NCBI GenBank assembly: GCA_963169105.1
Contig: OY720640.1
Coordinates: 59,211,527 to 59,275,526 of the forward strand
Origin: Ceriagrion tenellum
Lineage: Eukaryota; Arthropoda; Insecta; Odonata; Coenagrionidae
Reading direction: 5' to 3'
Length of the DNA: 64,000 nt
Positions 32,651 through 44,510 of the stretch are shown in pieces. The notes below the pieces were generated by a model. That model saw nothing but the letters and a program-made list of their open reading frames with translations, made no database searches and was not told where the DNA came from. Both the position numbers and the translations under genes were made by a program. Positions within the stretch are counted from its first letter, which is position 1. Every line of letters starts with the position of its first letter.

Positions 32651-33777
32651 ATAATTTTTACTCTTTCATCTGCGTGCCTCATCTTTTCCACCATTGTTCA
32701 CACCTAATCGCTAACCTCGTAATTATGAAGAAGGATCTGCTTTCCCTCAATGCTTCTTTCGTAATGCATAGTAGCTATTTTTAAACTCTTGACTTGACAT
32801 TCAATTGATGTAGCCGATGTTAGTGAGATGGAAGGAGAAAAGATTTAGGTTTTCGGCCTTCTCGATGAGATGACATTCTCGTCGACAGATTCGCATCTGC
32901 TCACTCATGAGAGTGCTTTTCAAGTTGAAGCTTTCTTTATCCTCAGGATGCTTTTTTTCCGGTTACTTCTGTCATAGCAAGCCCCCCACTGACCTCTTGG
33001 TATTGTTGCGTCACCATTTCGAGAGAAAGTGAACGTAGCCATGAGAAGATTGAATCCTTACTGGTCTTTTCTCCCTGAGGCTAAGGAGCGAGATGGCCAG
33101 ACTTTGGGAAGAATGAAATCGTCTGTTGACAGCTTTCCGCTGATCTTTCATGCCTTACTCAACTTCGGCAGTGATGGAAGAGGATTAAATCAATTAAAAA
33201 TGTCACATCAAGAATCCCAGAAATGATTTCCGCGCATTAACCTTTGAGGGAAAAAGACCGCTCTTCACGCCGTGGACCAGGTGAAGAAAATGAAAAGAAG
33301 CTGGGTCATGTGGGTAAAATATGGTGGAATTTATTGCTGAAAATAAAATTAATGCTTCCATTAGCCAATTATTTAAATTTAGACGTCACTTTATAGGCTG
33401 GTTTTATTAAGTAAAATTTTTTAATGGGCCTACCAACCTAGCCTCCTTATCGTCATATTAATGTTATTACATATCTGCAGTTAATATATTCTTCGGGGAG
33501 GGAAGACTTTTTTCTCTTTCAGACATTTTTAGAGAGCGAAAAGCCCAGTGAAACAAGGTCTTTTCATCAACCCACGAATGTCGTACTTAATTTTGTTACT
33601 TCTTCCCTTTTAACACAATTTGCTGGATCGAAAAGTAGTGAGAGACTTGTACTATTTTTTCAAGCATTCGAAGCACTTGTTAGGATATTGAATTAATTGA
33701 ATGAATAGTTGAAACCACAACCAAATTAGTGCACATGCCTTGATGCCTTATGGCATCACTAGACGTTCGAAAATGGT
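32651..33777. other. Unassigned
   Basis: A 65-codon open frame at 33029-33226 has no recognisable motif. Nothing else was seen. Confidence 0.4.
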
Positions 33778-34099
33778 CTCATACGTTTAGGATTGGATAT
33801 TTGAGGAGGCGACCGACAGCTAAGGTCATTTGCGCCATAGGAGATAGGTAAGGGAGGAAGGGTGGGTAGAAACCCGGCGTCGACATTAGCCTGCTTTTTA
33901 CGATAGGCGCCAAGGGAACCACGGTTTAACGTCTCATCCGAATGGCGGAGTACTGTACTTGAAGCGCCCTCCACAAGACACTCAAGTAGGGATCGGGTTT
34001 CCTCTGAAAAACATCCTCCTCTGCCGGGATTTGAACCGTCCCGTATGGTTAGCCAGTACTCTAGCCACCACACCAACCCGATCCCCCTCATACGTTTAG
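33778..34099 (-). mobile_element. SINE-2 with perfect 13-bp target duplication
   Basis: CTCATACGTTTAG occurs at 33778-33790 and 34087-34099 and exactly brackets a 296-base element. Read on the minus strand the element begins GGGGATCGGGTTGGTGTGGT, with box A-like TGGTGTGGTGGCTAGAGTAC and box B GGTTCAAATCC about 30 bases on. The body continues CATTCGGATGAGACGTTAAA and TTGGCGCCTATCGT. The tRNA-like head drives RNA polymerase III transcription in known SINEs; mobilisation depends on a LINE. The intact duplication shows that the insertion is complete and not very old. The 110-codon minus frame across it is not a gene. Confidence 0.92.
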
Positions 34100-34654
34100 T
34101 ATCGATTGTTTGCTGAGTGGTAATTATAGCGTCGTGACGTAGGCTGCATAGAGGAACAATTAATTTAATCTTAACAGACTATTATAATTAGTTTTCTTAT
34201 TGGTTCTTTTCAATTAGCTGGATATGCGCCTTGTCTTACGGCGCGTTTGATGCCTTTCGAAAGGTCAAAGGTTACGCTAGCTCGCCAAGGACGAAGGATA
34301 AACTAATCACGCATAGCAACGGAATTTCGAAATTTGCATCCTCAGAACTGGTCCTATGTTGATGGAAGGATTCAAAAGGAAAAAATAGATCCAAAAATAG
34401 ACCTATGATTTAATACGTTGTAATAGAAACACTTATAAAAAGGTGTGAGGTATTTTTAAAGTTAAGGAGTGCGATTGTTAATGACTCAATTTATGACAAA
34501 AGAGCTTAATTTTCGGCGTTCGACGTAGAAAACTCGCTTTAATTGTGACTGTTTCCACCAAACTGCCCTGTCCTTGCAAGGCCGCTCTTGGTCTACCTTA
34601 TTCATACACTGTGTCATTCACGCTTTCTTGTCTTTTAGATTACCAGTTACCGTT
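34100..34654. other. Unassigned
   Basis: No recognisable feature before the MITE-1 pair. Confidence 0.45.
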
Positions 34655-35210
34655 TAGGTAGTTTGAGCAAGGTATCATATCACTCGAAAATCAATGAATT
34701 TGGTCTCATTTAAAAAATATCCTACCCTTACAAAGATACCAAAATAACAGCCCCTTACCGAAATAATTTCCAAGGTTTTTGACAAAAAAACCAGCACTTT
34801 TACATTGGAAATGGTACTTGTATGCTCTCCAGATATGCTTTCTTCAAAAAATGAGAAATTACTAACATCTAGATCTTATCAGAAAATTAACGGGACGTAG
34901 TTTGTATATTTTATCATCTCTTTTTGAAAATAAGTCATTTTGTTACCGCAGCAATTTTTTACAGGATCGCAAAAAACCTTCCGTTGTGAAGGAGTTTTAA
35001 ACGTACCGCGCGAAAAAATTAGTCAAGTTAGAGACTTCTACGGAAATTTTTATTTAATTGTTTAGAATTGGAGTCACATAAAAGTGTGTTATTTTACCAG
35101 TAAAAATGCTGTATTATATTCATGCTTCTAACAGCTGCTGAAATTAAAACGTAAAATTCGAATATGGTCTCCACAATGACTAGTGAACTATCTCGCTCAA
35201 ACTACCTTAA
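34655..35210 (+). mobile_element. MITE-1, copy 1 of a head-to-tail pair
   Basis: The left terminus reads TAGGTAGTTTGAGCAAGGTA and the right terminus CTATCTCGCTCAAACTACCT, followed by TAA. Inside are TCAATGAATTTGGTCTCATT, TGTATGCTCTCCAGA, CTTCCGTTGTGAAGGAG and GTACCGCGCG, all shared with the other two copies. There is no long open frame. Length (~555) and inverted ends fit a MITE of an unassigned DNA transposon family. Confidence 0.8.
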
Positions 35211-35750
35211 GATAATATCATTTTACCAATAAATCAATGAATTTGGTCTCATTTTAAAGAAAAATATATCACCCTTCCATTTACATAAAAAATTAAACCC
35301 CTTACCGCATTACTTTCCGGGATACTTGCCAGAAAAGCCCAGCCCTTTTATGTGGGAAATGGTACGTATATGCACTCCAGAGAGACCATATATCTAAAAT
35401 GAGGCATTTCCTACACTTAGATCTCGTCAAAAAATCAACACTGTGTAGTTTGTGTGTTTTCACAACTTATTTTGAAAATTAATCATATTGTCACCGCAGT
35501 AAATTTTTCGGGATCACAATAAACCTTCCGTTTTGATGGAGTTTCGAACGTACCGCGTGAAAAAAATGAGTCAAGTTAAAGACTTATTTTCATTTAATTA
35601 CTTACAATATCTGTCATGTAAAACCATTTTATTGCACAATTAGTAATGCAATATTTAATTCTTGTGTCTCGCAGTTGGTGAAATTAAAACGTATATATCG
35701 AATATGGTCTCCATTATGACTAGTGAACTATCTTGCTCAAACTACCTTAA
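35211..35750 (+). mobile_element. MITE-1, copy 2, lacking outer left terminus
   Basis: It begins directly after the right end of copy 1, repeats its interior at an offset of 543 bases, and ends TTGCTCAAACTACCTTAA. The first ~13 bases of the left inverted terminus are missing, so the two copies share one internal junction. That points to unequal recombination or to insertion next to, or into, the end of copy 1. Confidence 0.8.
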
Positions 35751-36340
35751 GAGTCCATTCCACCCTTGACACTCTCGGCCTACTGCTTGTTACCAGTGGG
35801 AATACTAATTATATATAAAGTAAAGAAGTTCAATCAGCAAGTGGAGTTGGATTACTGAGCGACGCTATTTCCTCGTTAGGAGTAGTATGGGAAAACAGGC
35901 TACCCATGTAAAGGGCGATAAAAATTGGCTTCAATTGCTTTAAATAAAAAAAAATTGTGAAGGTTATTTCTTCATTGTCAGCAATGTGAACCAGTGTACT
36001 TAACGCGTACACAACTCAGATTTTAATTTACCTCAGAGAAGCACGAACATTTTATTTTTTCACAACATCGACTTGGAGAAATTTCTTGGATTAACTCGTT
36101 ATAACTATTTTTATGTGTTTTCCAATTTCCAATAACGGTAATTTTTCTGTCCATATACTACTTGCTAAGCATGCTTTTAACAGAAATAAAACATAACTGA
36201 TTTCGTGATTTTAGGACGGGTTACTCTGGATGAGAGGAATTTCCATATGTTTTTAAACTATAAGACGTTTAAAAAGTAAAGGAGCTTACTCTCAGTAGAG
36301 GGAGGATGAGAGATGGTGATATTTGCTGAGCAAAAATCAT
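35751..36340. other. Unassigned
   Basis: No recognisable feature. A 60-codon minus-strand open frame (35830-36012) has no motif. Confidence 0.45.
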
Positions 36341-36460
36341 TAGGCTTGACCGTAATTCGAACCCGGACCTCCCAATTGCCGTCCAAGTGTGTTAATCAGT
36401 TACAGTTGGGTGTAACTGGCTAATACAGCAGACTTGACCGAGATTCGAACCCGGTTTAAT
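36341..36460 (-). mobile_element. Two tRNA-derived box B pieces around a hairpin
   Basis: The minus strand contains CCGGGTTCGAATTACGGTCA (about 36349-36368) and CCGGGTTCGAATCTCGGTCA (about 36435-36454), two versions of a box B with the same 3' continuation. Between them lies an imperfect hairpin, CAGTTACA/TGTAACTG, with TTA(A/G)(T/C)C extension on each side. They are probably two truncated SINE copies. The same phrase (GGTTCGAGCCCCGGTCAAGG) appears at 62.95 kb. Confidence 0.5.
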
Positions 36461-36734
36461 CAAATGATTTTTTTATGGCGAATTTCAACCTCTTTGGTGT
36501 ATAACATTGAGATAGATGGAGAGTTTGCTATGCTGGCCGATGCTAGAAGCTGAAGCGAGTCCGCCATGGTCGATACTCCTCATTTTCTTATAGTGCTTGC
36601 GGGCCAACGCACTAATTTTGCGATTTTATGATGTTTTTTATCGATAACTTCCTATGAATTTGCATGCAATTACTTCTATAACATGCATTCTCCTTGCATA
36701 TTTATTTAATTTAATGATCATACGCATTCTCGGT

Positions 36735-36845
36735 GAAAACCCCAGTAAAATCGAGTAGAATCCATATCACTACGCTGCCAATATATGTTTCAAGAGTTAC
36801 TTGCCTTAAATTTCTAACAGATAGTGGATATTCACGCTATGCATC
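36735..36845 (+). repeat. Dispersed repeat M, plus copy
   Basis: AATCGAGTAGAATCCATATC, AAGAGTTACTTGCCTTAAAT and CAGATAGTGGATATTCACGC match the minus strand of 60330-60440 at about 80-85% identity. Copies in two orientations show that it is an interspersed repeat. A tRNA-like segment follows 100 bases downstream, so it could be part of a SINE body. Confidence 0.65.
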
Positions 36846-36934
36846 CGCTAATTCGTCCATTCCGTCGTGCTACCCATTGGGAAATAGGGAAAGAGCAGGG
36901 TTAAACAATATGATTGTGTGAAATTTACAGCGGG

Positions 36935-37025
36935 AAATCACTCGCCTGGACTGGGAATCGAACCCTTTTCCCTCTATTCCGCGCCGAGTGCTCTTGCCAA
37001 TTAAGCCGCACAATTGTGTCATCAC
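36935..37025 (-). mobile_element. SINE-3 tRNA-like head
   Basis: Read on the minus strand: TGTGCGGCTTAATTGGCAAG (D-arm region, box A-like), AGAGCACTCGGC, then GGGTTCGATTCCCAGTCCAG with a perfect box B GGTTCGATTCC. D- and T-arm sequences look tRNA-like, but acceptor ends do not pair and no clean anticodon arm is present, so a functional tRNA is not called. Confidence 0.6.
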
Positions 37026-38836
37026 TAGCGGGTGACTCCGTTGAAGTTACTGCGTGGCTAGTTCCGTGATTCTTTGAAAATTAAACCCTTTGGTCGCTAT
37101 TTCGAGAGTCAGGCTGTAGTTTGATTTCGTGATGCCCTCCCCATCTACCTCAATGGTTTAAATACTACATTTTAACATATTCTTTTCTTTCCATTAATTC
37201 ACAGGGTGTAATTTTGCCCTTATGAAAAACTTGTTACAGGATGAATAATCTCAGCTAATCCATTGCAGTTTTCCGCTGTGCGTGGGTAATAATTTATTTT
37301 AACCTGCAGGACGTGGTCAGTTAATTATTTTCGATTTTTTTTCCTCGCATGAGCAGCGATTTATTTCTGCTGCCAGGACTTGTATGGTAGGTAGACTGGC
37401 TCTTCGAGATTCGTTCTGTCTTCGGTCCATGCTCGAACACCTCAGAGCAAACGTGACCCAAGGACAGACTGAGATTCCTCGGAGGGACGGAGAGAATTGG
37501 CCTTGGCAGATCTAAGGGCGCGCTCTTGTCTCGCCTTTGCGAATGAAAAGAAGAATGATAGTTTGTATTGCACTTGAGATTTTTGTCACCCTCCAATTCG
37601 AGGCCACATATTTTCTTAAGTTAGCGTTTGGCCCGGTAGTGACACACCCGTCCAAATATTTTGCCACACATGAAATCTGTATTGCAAAAAGTATGTGCCC
37701 TCAAAATATATCGCTTCCATTGAGCGAGTTGACTCTGGGAAGCCGTCGACCTTGGCGAAATAACGAAGTACGTGCCTGCTGATTTGTAAATTCTTTCTTC
37801 TTTTGTGATGATACGGCTTCTTCGGGTGTCTATCTTATTCAAATCGGGCCCACAAAAGGGCGTTTCGACTTGTCTGTTTAGTTTCCTCAAGGACATAATC
37901 AGCGGATGGTTGGCTCATCGAAGAATATTTATTCCTGATAGTCATTGTGGATGGTTAAGCAGGCAAAACAACGCTGGACATTTACGAAAGGAGGTGTTTC
38001 TCCCTCTGCGAAAATAAAAACTCGAGGGCAAGCTTGTCCTCAATATTTATTGTAATTAAAGCGACGCTTAAGAATATTACAATTTCTCTATGGAGAGTGC
38101 AATAAAAATCTCTGATTTAGCGACATCGACTACGATTTCAAAATATTTTTATCTAATGCGGCATCTATGTAGTAAATTGCATAAAGTGGGCTTTTTTATG
38201 ACGGTTCCAGATTATATTTTGATGAGGTTTATCAATATATTTTGTTAAATTATTTAGACACAACCTTAAAAATAATCATAAACAATTTTCAGTGCAATTT
38301 TGCGACGAGAGAGGTATTTAGTTCACTCGTTCTTACGGATTTATTGCCTCATTGACTTGGTTGGAGCCGGATTCGACTTTCGGTTGTTGACTTTTTTAAC
38401 CTTTTTACTAAATGACTTTCTAAGACTTAGGCTACGTTAATGGTGGAATTACCGAACTGCTTTATTATTGCGGTGGTAATATTTTTTAGTCGTTCTGGCA
38501 AGAAAAATTCTAGCATTGAACTGGACCTTGAAAACATTTTTTTTGAAAATTTTCATCAAAATTGTGACTTCAGGTCCTTTCATTAATTTATTCAAATGAT
38601 TTTTGGCTGTTCCTATTTCTAGATTAGACTGGAAGAACATGTCACTAAACTTATTCTAAAAAAACTCTTCTGAAAAGGTTCTCCACCTATCCATGTCACT
38701 TCATGATTGGTTTCTGTGCACTAGAACCAATGTGTTGATTAATTATATGTTAACCCTTATACTATACATTTTTATTTGCTTTTACTGCAAAAATATCCAC
38801 GAGCAACGGTTCGTTTATTTTATTTTTCATCACAGG
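37026..38836. other. Unassigned 1.8 kb
   Basis: Overlapping frames of 70-91 codons on both strands at 37321-38017 show no recognisable domain and no splice-site support. The sequence is somewhat less AT-rich there. Nothing else was recognised. Confidence 0.35.
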
Positions 38837-38936
38837 TTACATTACGCTGTCAATAGTTGAACCCTCTTGAGGTGAAGAAATAAACATGCTCCACTCTGTA
38901 GATGACATCCCAGTGATGTCAGGGAGTCGAGATGAT
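38837..38936 (+). repeat. 100-bp direct repeat, first copy
   Basis: TTACATTACGCTGTCAATAG through GGGAGTCGAGATGAT is repeated 302 bases downstream with about three or four differences (for example AACATG/AACGTG, CCCAGTGATG/CCCTGTGATA). Confidence 0.9.
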
Positions 38937-39061
38937 CCTCAAAGATCACTGAACTCAATGGGCCTCGTACTTCATGGATATAACATGGAAATCACTCAAC
39001 GATGACTAAAATCCTGGAATTTGGAGGGCAGAAACTAAATGTGGATGTCACCTTTTTTAAG

Positions 39062-39600
39062 TATTCTACCGGGTTAGGTAGGTTTTGTTGAATATCAGAG
39101 AACTTCCTCCCGGTTTTCTACACATTCAGGGGCCTATCTTACATTACGCTGTCAATAGTTGAACCCTCTTGAGGTGAAGAAATAAACGTGCTCCACTCTG
39201 TAGATGACATCCCTGTGATATCAGGGAGTCGAGATGATAGGATACCCTTTATCTTATGAGGCGAATTTATCTGATATCCTTTTTCGCCTCAGCACACGAT
39301 CTGCCCTTCTTATTCCCGTCCATAAAACCTATTCCCCTTCTTCCTCTTGTCCGCTTGCCCAATATCCTACCCTCTATCACATTCTAGAGCAACCTCTCGC
39401 CCCTTATTACATCCTCCAGCCGCCTACTCTGCCGATCTCGAATTTCATTCAGAAGTTTCCTTTCCTCGCCCACCATCTCAAGCACTTCATCGTTAGTCTT
39501 CCTCTCCGTTCACCTCTACTTCTCCATCATTCTCCACACCTACATCTAAAATGTCTGAAGCCTACTCTAGTCCTCTTTTCTTAGGGTTCACATTTCTGCC
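39062..39600 (-). mobile_element. LINE-C 3' end interrupted by a duplicated segment
   Basis: The 3' tail starts TTTTAAGTATTCTACCGGG, then GAACTTCCTCCCGGTTTTCT and CATTCAGGGGCCTATC. At 39139 a 100-bp block (39139-39238), copied from 38837-38936, interrupts it. LINE-C then resumes with GGATACCC, TTTTCGCCTCAGCACACGAT, CCCACCATCTCAAGCACTTC (encoding reversed LEMVG), CATCATTCTCCACACCTACA and GGGTTCACATTTCTGCCCCA. The whole is inactive. Compared with the copies at 56.6 and 62.7 kb, where this junction is uninterrupted, the block is clearly an insertion. Confidence 0.85.
39139..39238 (+). repeat. 100-bp direct repeat, second copy (inside LINE-C)
   Basis: This is a copy of 38837-38936 placed between GGGGCCTATC and AGGATACCC of a LINE-C element. 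The first copy lies outside the LINE 3' end. Confidence 0.9.
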
Positions 39601-41532
39601 CCATACAACGCACTGCGTTTCTAAAATATCTGCCAAAGCTTGCAGTTCCTTTGAAGATCCACTAACCGGCGCCTGATCGTCCGTTAGCTCTACCAAACGA
39701 ATAACTGTCCGCGAAAACAAAGGTTTTCTCGCTTAATGTTCAGTATATTGAGTCATGGAATGGATTTGTGGACTCTCCATTCTATTGTGCTTCGCCGAAA
39801 GATTGCATTTCTCAATCAAGCCTTCAATAATTTGTCATAGTAACAAAACCAACGCTCGAAAAAGAAAGGACGAATTACACGAGGATGAGGCAGGTCGGAC
39901 TCATCCTTCTCAAGGACCTCTTCCGGGTCATAGATAGATGGGTAAGGTAAAGGTTAAGGCTGCACGATCATCTGACTTGAAATCTAGACTCAAAGAGGCC
40001 TTGTGCTTTCAGGCAGAAGCGTTCATAGGTGGCACTAGGCTTTATTCCGCTGTAGAATTATTTATTATCAGCTGGTTACTCGTCATAAATGACGGGAAAA
40101 ATACCCGTTCATGCGTATCTTATTAGTGTAGATTTTAATGATTCATGTTTTGAGTAGGCTATTTGTCTGTTCGTTACAGTCTATATCTGGAGGCTTTGGG
40201 AAGAGTTCAGTGATTCATGTGTGGACCCATAAAAAATTGCTGTAACAAGTAGAATATGAAATTAATTGCTTAGTCGTGCTTGATAGCGGGAGGCGATGTG
40301 AGGAATTCAATAGGGATCAAATAGCGGGCCGCTGTAGCAGTGAAAACGGATTAGGATAAGTACCTACTAACCAAAAACCTATAATTTCGCTGGTAGTATA
40401 CTTAAATGAATGAATGAATGCTATGATATTGTTTCGGTTCCTTGACAAATCATTTACACGGCGTGTATTAGTCGATAAAATCTCATTCAGGTAATTATTA
40501 TTAGCTATAAATTTGTGATTATTTGCCATAGAATTTTTTTTCTTTCTATTTAAGTCTTTACTACTACGTTAAGCGGGCATTTCATTCAAGAAATCGACAT
40601 TTGGCTCGCTTTAATGGGTTTTTATGTAACCCTTAAACTTTTTCATAACTTATAACAGTGATTGAAAACAGTGATAGTCGAGTAAAATGATTTTTTCATT
40701 GAGAATTTCGCGGACAGGTGCACTTTGAGGGCCTTTGAAAGCTGACGCTAATGCTTTGATTGCCCACCCTGAATTAAATGGTCACCATATTTTCAATCAA
40801 TGTTTTAACTATGGCCCACTGATGGAATACCACTCAGAGCCGACATTTATTTGATTGCTGAAACAATTTTTACTGTACATTTCTGAACGGCTCACAAAAA
40901 ATCCTTTCCATCTAATTGGCCTTTTTTCCGTCGTATATCGAAATGCAGGTGATACGCAACACCCACGTTTTGCTAGCGCAGCTGAGTCTGGAGAAGATCC
41001 AGTCCCGTATCCATTGGAGGCAAACGCTTGTGATGAAATCGGTAGTTTCAGGTCGAGAAACATGACTAATCGCCGTAAATGGCTTTGAAGACCTGAGACA
41101 CTTATCGCCTACGAGGAAGAAATGGACGTGTTAGAACATAAAGCCACTCTTTGATCTTACTACATTCTTCAGATGATTATATCGACTAGGTACCCTGCAA
41201 AATAGTCTCAATTGAGGCGTTAGATACTTTTTTCGAAGTCTTTTAGCTTGCTAAAACCACGTGATTGGGAAGAAGTGAATAGGTGCGTCTTTTTACATCC
41301 AAATTCGGCAGCGTTGTTTAAGGATACATCTGCATCTGTCGGTTTTAAAGTGAAAAATGTGGAAATTATCACTTAGTTAAGCTGCTCCCAACCATTTCCA
41401 CTTTTAATTTATCTAGGGGGGCATCGTACTCCTATAAGCTTAATCCAGCTCTACAGCCGGCATAACTATAATTTTGCCATGATTTAATGTTATGGTCGTC
41501 TAAAAATTCACAAGTTTTCAATTATAAGGATA
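39601..41532. other. Unassigned 1.9 kb
   Basis: LINE-C may continue weakly to about 39700 (CATACAACGC, then a degenerate stretch). Further on, overlapping open frames at 40809-41088 on both strands show no known motif; an acceptor-like TCGAAATGCAG precedes 40949, but there is no matching donor. No other feature was seen. Confidence 0.35.
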
Positions 41533-41652
41533 AATCTCTCTCGGGTATTCCACCGTGTATCCTACAGAACCGCTGAGTATGGAGAGAAAGTCGTTCTTCG
41601 AAACGTTGGGAGACATGGACCTGCTTACTCGGTGGAATGCCCAAGAGACATC
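41533..41652. repeat. Foldback element
   Basis: TCTCTCTCGGGTATTCCACC near 41535 is mirrored by CGGTGGAATGCCCAAGAGAC ending near 41650. The centre has CTTCGAAACGTTGGGAGACA, similar in style to the centres of the other foldbacks. Confidence 0.6.
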
Positions 41653-43155
41653 ATAGAGCAGATACTCCGGGAAAATCTAAGATCATTCATTTAAAAAATA
41701 AATTTGAAATATAATTACAGCCCAGGTTTCGATGTCACTACATCATCTTCCCTTCTACCCTCCACTTCCCCTGCCAAACCTAAACTGTATTGCATGATGA
41801 TTTTATTAATACTTTATGGGCTAGTTAACTTGAAAAAAAGTTCAAAGTTCACCTTGAATCTCTGATGTTTTCTTCCCATCTCTCTTTCCCTCTTCAAATT
41901 CTCTCCTCCTATTCCACCTCGCCATCCATACTCATATCCTCCATAACCACTCACCCACCAACACTCTGTTAACGAGGAAGCTGTTTGACTCACTTTTTCG
42001 CCTGAGGATGTGAGTAACACAATCGATATCTAAGCAGTAGGTACATTATTTTATGTATTCCTTGTTGGGGATTGCAAATCTTTATTTAATCATTATTCTA
42101 TCGTAAGTTTCCGTGGCGTTAAGATGAATGCTTCTCCATTTCTCGGATTTCCTCCGCGTAAGTTGTTTTTGAGACAATAGTTTCGCCCGTGTTCCAACGG
42201 GCGTCTTGAGGTTGAGGTGAAGGTTCAGGTCATTATGTTGAGATTCCGATCATAATCGCCTGAATCTTATGTATGATTTTATTTTTTTTTCGTTTAACCA
42301 TGTACCAATTAAGACGTTTCCCTTTAGGATAAAAACTTTTGAGTTCCCCCTTAAGGCGCAGAGTGAACTGGGTAAGCAATGAATATCCTCCTATACGTAG
42401 GGTAGGGTTACGGAGAGGCCAAAAAGACAAAAAAAAGTCAAAATAGATTTGCATTTCTAATTTCTTTCCTTCTAATCATATCATGGTGTTTCTATTTAGC
42501 GTCAGTCGATGATGATGACTGAACTTTCGTAAAACGCCTCATTAGATTGGAATATTCGGCTATTCATTCGCTTATTTCGTCATCTCTTGAGATTCGGCTT
42601 TCTAAATACCAAATTATTTCTTCTTTTATATTGGGGCCTATCTTAAGAAGTACTGGGAAATTTTCTTCCTCGCTTCAGTTACAGATTGTTTTCATCGTTT
42701 TACATTTGTAGAATATGAGGCAGAATTCTCATTCACTTCTCCATTGAGGCAATTTTCATCGTCAGGTTCTACTTATTCCCTCTTCGTGTTGCTGCATCGT
42801 ATTAATTTTATCAGCTTGTTTTAATTTATCTCAACTGATTGGTTGACATTCCTATAAGTTTATGGTGTTTCAATAGAACCTCATCATTAACGGGGCTGAC
42901 AGTGTATAATTTTATTTAACCGTTGGGATTAGTTGATTTACCTGTCTAGTGTTCGCATCACTATCTCTCTCTTTCGCCTCTATAGTTGGTATTTATTTCA
43001 CGTAGCTATTGACGGCTGGTTTCTGCTCGGCATTATCAGCAATTAAGTCCCGATGATCGTAAACCCTAATTATTTCTCTCTAAGGTACCGGAGATGTAGG
43101 CTTTCTATTGATGTAATTCAAGATAATTTTTATCAAAAAGCACTCTGCTTTTACG
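41653..43155. other. Unassigned 1.5 kb
   Basis: CCCAGGTTTCGATGTCACTA near 41720-41740 is the common foldback phrase without a visible partner arm. A small hairpin, CGCCCGT/ACGGGCG, is at about 42186-42205. Otherwise nothing was recognised. Confidence 0.4.
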
Positions 43156-43700
43156 TTTACATCTACATACTACCCTACGAGCCTCCGCATGGGCGTGTGA
43201 AGGGGAGTGTTAGGACACCAGCCGTGTAAAGATGTAAGGTTTTGGGAGGAGAAATGGTGATGTGTATTATGGAAGTGTATCTAGAGGGGATCAGTTTTTA
43301 TTATGGTCGCTTATTGTGCGCGGAAAGAACGATTTTTTGTACCTATCTGTTCGTCAATGTATCTCTCTTATTTTATCGCCTCTGTCGTAGTGAGGTGTCA
43401 TGATAATATCCTCTGTGTCACTCCGAAATACCAATTCTGAATTCTCTAGCTACCTAAGCCTAGCGTGTAGCCTCAGAGTCTTTTGGGGCCCCCACCTCAA
43501 TCCCTATAAAAGTTGTGAGAGACTATATGTTCTCTCGTAACAGTTTTTAACGAAGCGTGCAACTTTTACGATCGTATTTGTATTATATTGATTTTTTGAC
43601 TAAATATTTATGACCAGGGTCCAAAATGCTCGCGGCGTATTCGAGGTGTGGTCTTACCAGAGCGAATAGCATCTCTCATTGACTTTTTCATCCGAGGGTT
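43156..43700 (-). mobile_element. LINE-J 3' end
   Basis: The terminus is TACATCTACATACTACCCTA, followed by GAGCCTCCGCATGGGCGTGT, GGACACCAGCCGTGTAAAGA, TGGTCGCTTATTGTGCGCGG, CGAAGCGTGCAACTTTTACG and GCGGCGTATTCGAGGTGTGG. Reversed, it encodes remnants of RPHLEYAASI, RFVKNCYE and the region after it. It is 5'-truncated near 43700; diverged LINE-like sequence may continue to about 43890. The 78-codon plus frame at 43648-43884 is a shadow. Confidence 0.85.
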
Positions 43701-43890
43701 TGCGAGTATCAAAGAGGCCATTGCATTTCTTCCTATTCTGGAGGATAAAATTCCCGTTATATTAGAAATTAATGAGTCTAAATACTTTCCTCATTTGTCG
43801 AACGGCTACAATGGAGGTTCCAAAGTTCGTCTGCCATTGCGTTGTGGATTAGGACATGATTTTTGTCTTCTTCAAGTCCATTGACACTCA

Positions 43891-44510
43891 TTACTTGTAG
43901 AGAATACAAAGTTAATTTTATTTTAGTTTCTCTTCTTAGGTAGGTTTTTTGCTTACGATGACATATTTTAGCCAGTAGTCAATGTAATATTTGTTTCTGG
44001 AAAATTGCAAATCATTATTCAATCATAATATAGGGATTTCAACCATTATATTTACACATATATACACACGAGTATATTGCGAGTTTATTACCGGCCCTTC
44101 ATTTTCATTCATGAAATGTGGCGGCACCTTCGCCTTCAGTTATTTAGTGAATTTTGCGTAAATGACCTTTCTGCACACAATTTTCCTTGATAATCATCCT
44201 GCCCTTTCCTTATTTATTTTCATGACCCGCCTTAATGGATGGCGCCAACTTTCGCATTCACTGAATTTGTTTTTCGGAGCTCTGTTTTGAATCTTGATTT
44301 AGTTTCCACCGGGATATGAATGAATGATCATCTCCCCTAGTAGTTTTGTATATTTTCTAGATTCCCTAATCCGTGAGGCCTTAGTATTAGCGAAGAACCC
44401 AAGTACCTCTACTTGAGATACGAATTCACTATGGCTAAGATTTGGAGAGGCCTCTTCCCAGAAAAGACGAAATTCAGCTACGGGTGTAGTTTTCTACGAG
44501 CAATGATTGA
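43891..44510. other. Unassigned
   Basis: No recognisable feature. AT-rich. Confidence 0.45.

Noticed and set aside
34655..35750. LTR pair of a retrotransposon
   Set aside because: The two units touch with no internal region, the unit ends are inverted repeats, and a third solitary copy lies in the other orientation; MITE-like is the better reading.
36935..37025. Possible true tRNA gene
   Set aside because: Box A and box B are good but the acceptor stem does not pair and the anticodon arm is unclear; SINE head preferred. The same applies to 7964-8058, 14585-14660, 16570-16636 and 34020-34086.
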